A stretch of DNA of 64,000 nt. Source: Poecilobothrus nobilitatus (lineage: Eukaryota > Arthropoda > Insecta > Diptera > Dolichopodidae). Positions 60,901 to 64,000 of this stretch are shown here, piece after piece; the stretch's first letter is position 1, and the number at the start of each line of letters is the position of its first letter. A program made the position numbers and the translations under genes. A model generated the notes under the pieces. That model was not told where the DNA came from, made no database searches, and worked only from the letters and a program-made list of their open reading frames with translations. Where the stretch lies: the NCBI GenBank assembly GCA_947095535.1, contig OX352773.1, forward strand, positions 37,159,398-37,223,397. The letters run 5' to 3'.

Positions 60901-62399
60901 TACCATTAAAATTAATGCATTATAGGTAAAATTAAAGGAAAAGGGCTAAAGTCATATTTGTATTTTTGACTTTTATCAATGGGTCAAAAGTGAAGGACAA
61001 AGTTCCAATTCGACTTTGGAGGTTTTGGTTTATTAAAGTGAGTTAAAAATTCTTCAATTAAAATGAAATAATTTAGCATAAACCCGCAAAAATATGTAGA
61101 TTATATCCTTATTGAGTTATTGAGTATTTTGAACAGCTTGTTTTTTCTGATTTTGTAACCAACAAAAAAGCTCCCTCAACAAATTTCAAATAGAGTTGGA
61201 CTGTCACAGCGAGAATTTAATACCATATATTAACTACAATTTGCTAAAAAATTTTTAAATGAATTGTCAAATATTAATTTCATTTATTTTTCTTCTTTCT
61301 AAATGCGCTATTTCATCTGCTTCATAAATTTTTAATCACAATAGAATATAAATATAAAACTTTTTAACTTTCAAAAAAAAAAAAACTGTTTGTATTTTAA
61401 TTTTTTTTTCTTTTTCTATAATTGCACAACTACTGATAATGTCAAAATTAATTTTTATATTTATTTGTTTTTAAGACATAACATTGTAATAATTGTGTTT
61501 TTGTTTGTGTTCCTCTTTTTTTTCCATTTGACAGTTCATAATTCAATATGTTTGTTTAAAAAATAAAAAATAAATAGGAGGTATATGTATGTATACCTAG
61601 TAACGTTAGTTTTGTTATCAGTGAAATTTTTTTTTCTTTTGTAAATTAATTTTGACATTTTCTATAATCTTATACTTCAAAAAATATGAATTTTTTTTGT
61701 TTTTTTTATTTGAAATTTTAAATAAAAAAAAAAAAAATACTTTCTATTTAAAATAAAAACAAAATGGTGTAATAAGAAATATTTCTTGAAAAACAAAAAT
61801 ATTTTTATCATTTTGATTGAGATTAGAAATGGCGTCATATCATTTTGTTTTAAAATGATTTGTTTGTTTGTGGTAATTTTCACATTCAAATAGAGAAATG
61901 AATTATTATAAAAAATTTAAAATATTTGATAAGAAAAATACATTCAAAAAGAAGTCATTTAAAATTTGAAAAGTATTTTAATAGTTTATGTGAAAAAAAA
62001 ATAAAGTAGGGTAAATGCTGTAGTTCCGTTCTATGACTATTTAGTTCTAGTTTAATTTAATGTATTTTAACATCGTTAAAAGTATGATTTTGACTTAACA
62101 TTATGTTACGGAAGGTCTAATTTTTGATATAATATAAATTTGTTTTTCGGATTTTAAATTTTATATATACATAATATTATAATTATATAATATATATTAT
62201 TATATGACTAAAAAAATTGTTGTAATTTATATATTTTAATTAAGTACCTACTATTAATTAAAGTTTGAAGGGAATTATAGTGATATCAAATTTGTAAAAT
62301 GCAGCTAATTTCGTCGTATATACAGAATGTAATTACATATATGGAACTTCCATTATTTTTTCATTGAATAAAGCTGTATGGAACTTGTGTAAAATAAGA
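54918..62399. other. Long AT-rich spacer
   Basis: No gene recognised. Holds a (GAT)n-like microsatellite (about 56577..56640, the source of the Met-rich frame there), a GC-rich hairpin (58400..58428), a 14-bp palindrome ATAATCCGGATTAT (59561..59574), a TTTGG(G/T)ATTTTTG-type degenerate short repeat (59640..59815) and A runs near 60297..60316. Confidence 0.55.
58400..58428. repeat. GC-rich hairpin
   Basis: GTCGCGAACC (58400..58409) pairs exactly with GGTTCGCGAC (58419..58428) around a 9-nt loop; the flanking ATTT/GAAAT extends pairing. Its GC content stands out from its surroundings. Confidence 0.8.
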
Positions 62400-62700
62400 A
62401 AGTGAACCTAATCAAAATATGGAAAAAGATGGTAACACACCAAATCAACATCAGATACAAAAAAAACAAAGAGTGCCTTTAAAAATGGACAAACCTACAA
62501 TTTTCCTCGCGAAGGAGGAAGACAATATTTTAGACTAGATTATTTAAGTTGGATAACACCGATTTTCAGCAATAAAGACAAAGAATACGACAACAATATT
62601 AAACAGCTTTATACAACAATATTAAATATAGAGAATGTTTTCAAAAATGGAATAAAACTTATACAACAAAAATATAAATTTATTTATTTTTATTAATGTA
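62400..62700 (+). pseudogene. Possible pogo/Tigger-like transposase N-terminus remnant
   Basis: From the ATG at 62419 the frame reads MEKDGNTPNQHQIQKKQ, then KMDKPTIFLAKEEDNILD and a stop, followed by II, stop, VG, stop, HRF. The pattern K.G.PT.LS.EEE..I..WI...G..GF is that of the CENP-B/Tc5-type helix-turn-helix found in pogo-like transposases; two of the stops sit where Trp is expected. The +1 frame is open from 62436 to the TAA at 62696 and contains FPREGGRQYFRLDYLSW, which I do not recognise. Either could be the real remnant; assignment is tentative. Confidence 0.3.
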
Positions 62701-63949
62701 AATTTAAAAAATCTTAGTTCTTTATAACTATATTTGTCTTTAATTTTTTTTTTGGTTTTCTTTTAATTGTTTTTGTTTTTTACAACAAAATATAATGAAA
62801 AATAATTTATAGATTTTCTTTTTAAATAAAAACAAATGCAAATTATATGCCCTGTTAAACGGGAATTTATTATAGGACACAAAATGTTTCACTATGAGCT
62901 TAAACTTAGCTTAAACTTTATTTAATTTAAGTTTATTTATTTCGCCTTCATTTATTAAAAATTTATTTTAAAATACAATAATAAAATGGATGGGATTATT
63001 AAGAAAAAATTTTAATCTTTCAAAAAATATATATACAGTTTTAAGATTTTCTTTAAAAATTATTGAAATATTTTCAAACTTTGTCTACCTAAAAAAGAAA
63101 ATATAATACCATACTAGTTTTTAAGTTTCATTTACCATAAAACATGGTCTAAGGCAGTTTATGATTGACAAAAATTGTTTTCTAATCTTCGAATGTAAGT
63201 TGGTATAAAGGATCACAATAAATCAACAAAAAAAATTTTTTTAAGGAAATTTAAAAGGTAACAGAAATAATTATAAATGTACATGTTAGTCTGTTAATAA
63301 ATTCATACTCGTTGTAAAGCAAAGTTTTTAAGAACTATTTGATTTATTTGCCCTATTTGATGTTATTTGTAGTTTTGAAATTTGAATCTAATCTAATTAT
63401 TATTAATAGAAATTCTTTAAAATATAAATTTTTTAAATTTCCTATACTTCAAAGGAAAAATATAATTCTACCTTAGATTTCACTCAAAACAAATTTCTAT
63501 AGCATTAAAATTCAAAATTTTTAGAATATAATCGCTAGAATGGATAAAAACGAGTTTTTTATTAAACATTTTTTTTTTATTAATTAAAGGAATAAATTTA
63601 TATTTGTCACTTAGTTTAATTATACCTCAATTACAAAAAGTACTTAAAACACATTGAAAATCAAACAAATTTGTTTGACTTTTACTATGAATTGAGTCTG
63701 AATCTTTTGAGTTGTTGATCGCTTCTTTACACTAGTTGTAAACCGTAATAAAATAACAATAACGCGTTACTGGTCAAAATTTGATAAGTTAGTTAATTTT
63801 CTTTTGGTTTTTAAAATAGCTTTATAAAATATTTATTCTACTTTCTCTCTTTTTACAACATTAAATGATATTAAAATGTTATTGACACAATCTGCCTAAA
63901 AATATGCAAATTAAAAAAAAATATGAATCGAAGATTTATGAAAATACTT
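62701..63949. other. AT-rich spacer
   Basis: No gene or element recognised. Confidence 0.5.
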
Positions 63950-64000
63950 AAAATAGTGTGTGAAGGAGTGTGGGTTCGATCCATGCATAGGTCGTAATTT
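63950..64000 (+). mobile_element. SINE relative cut by the window edge
   Basis: GTGTGGGTTCGATCC (63968..63982) is a good pol III B box, followed by CATGCATAGGTCGTAATTT. This resembles the same position in the SINE at 16849..17042 (GTGGGTTCGAATCCC then ACGTCGTAAGA). No convincing A box is visible upstream, and the rest lies outside the window. Confidence 0.45.

Noticed and set aside
1..64000. CRISPR arrays, bacterial operons, rRNA or intact tRNA genes
   Set aside because: No regularly spaced repeats with unique spacers, no operon-like coding and no complete cloverleaf; the B-box hits belong to SINE-like repeats.

Overview
The window is strongly AT-rich eukaryotic DNA full of homopolymer A/T runs, with short intron-like or intergenic spacing and no recognisable complete host gene. 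The mix of transposon remnants (I-clade LINE with RNase H, Jockey-like LINE corpses, Ty3/gypsy RT, Tc1/mariner, hAT, PIF/Harbinger-like and pogo-like DNA elements, tRNA-derived SINEs) and the downstream-promoter-element signal at the start of the LINE point to an insect. Diptera is my guess, but nothing seen here fixes the order. Only one locus contains long, intact coding sequence.

That locus is a full-length non-LTR retrotransposon on the minus strand, 47721..53308 (5588 bp). It is bounded by a perfect 13-bp target-site duplication (TGTTCGCGTTGTT at 47708..47720 and 53309..53321). In sense order it has a DPE-type internal promoter, an A-rich 5'UTR, ORF1 (413 aa, three zinc knuckles), an 8-nt ATGACTAA overlap, ORF2 (1228 aa: APE endonuclease, reverse transcriptase, RNase H, C-terminal Cys/His motif), a U-rich 3'UTR and a (TAAA)n tail. 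All catalytic motifs look intact, so it is young and possibly competent.

The rest is a graveyard of smaller elements, several with exact ends: a PIF/Harbinger-like element (773..1673, TTA duplication), a deleted Tc1/mariner element (5488..6092, TA duplication) and a hAT element (13778..14346, 8-bp duplication CATTACAT). Decayed coding remnants are: RTE-like LINE tail (11335..11462 -), 3' end of a LINE with poly-A (21685..22203 +) and its inverted relative (45105..45605 -), Jockey-like RT (22860..23990 +), post-RT LINE region (30800..31260 +), gypsy RT (44600..45040 +) and a possible pogo-like helix-turn-helix (62400..62700 +).

Non-coding dispersed families include a 1.1-1.3 kb element with internal tandem units, a (GGAC)n tract and a terminal hairpin (3220..4366 +, 53628..54917 -, with diverged or partial copies at 12916..13740, 24231..24886 and 31391..31695). 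There is also a tRNA-derived SINE (16849..17042 -, 9900..10022 +, 63950..64000 +), a second tRNA-like repeat (18060..18172 and 19885..20012, both -), and a foldback/satellite family (14355..15310, 30280..30610). Several short perfect hairpins lie between these. The large remaining stretches are AT-rich spacer in which I see no gene.
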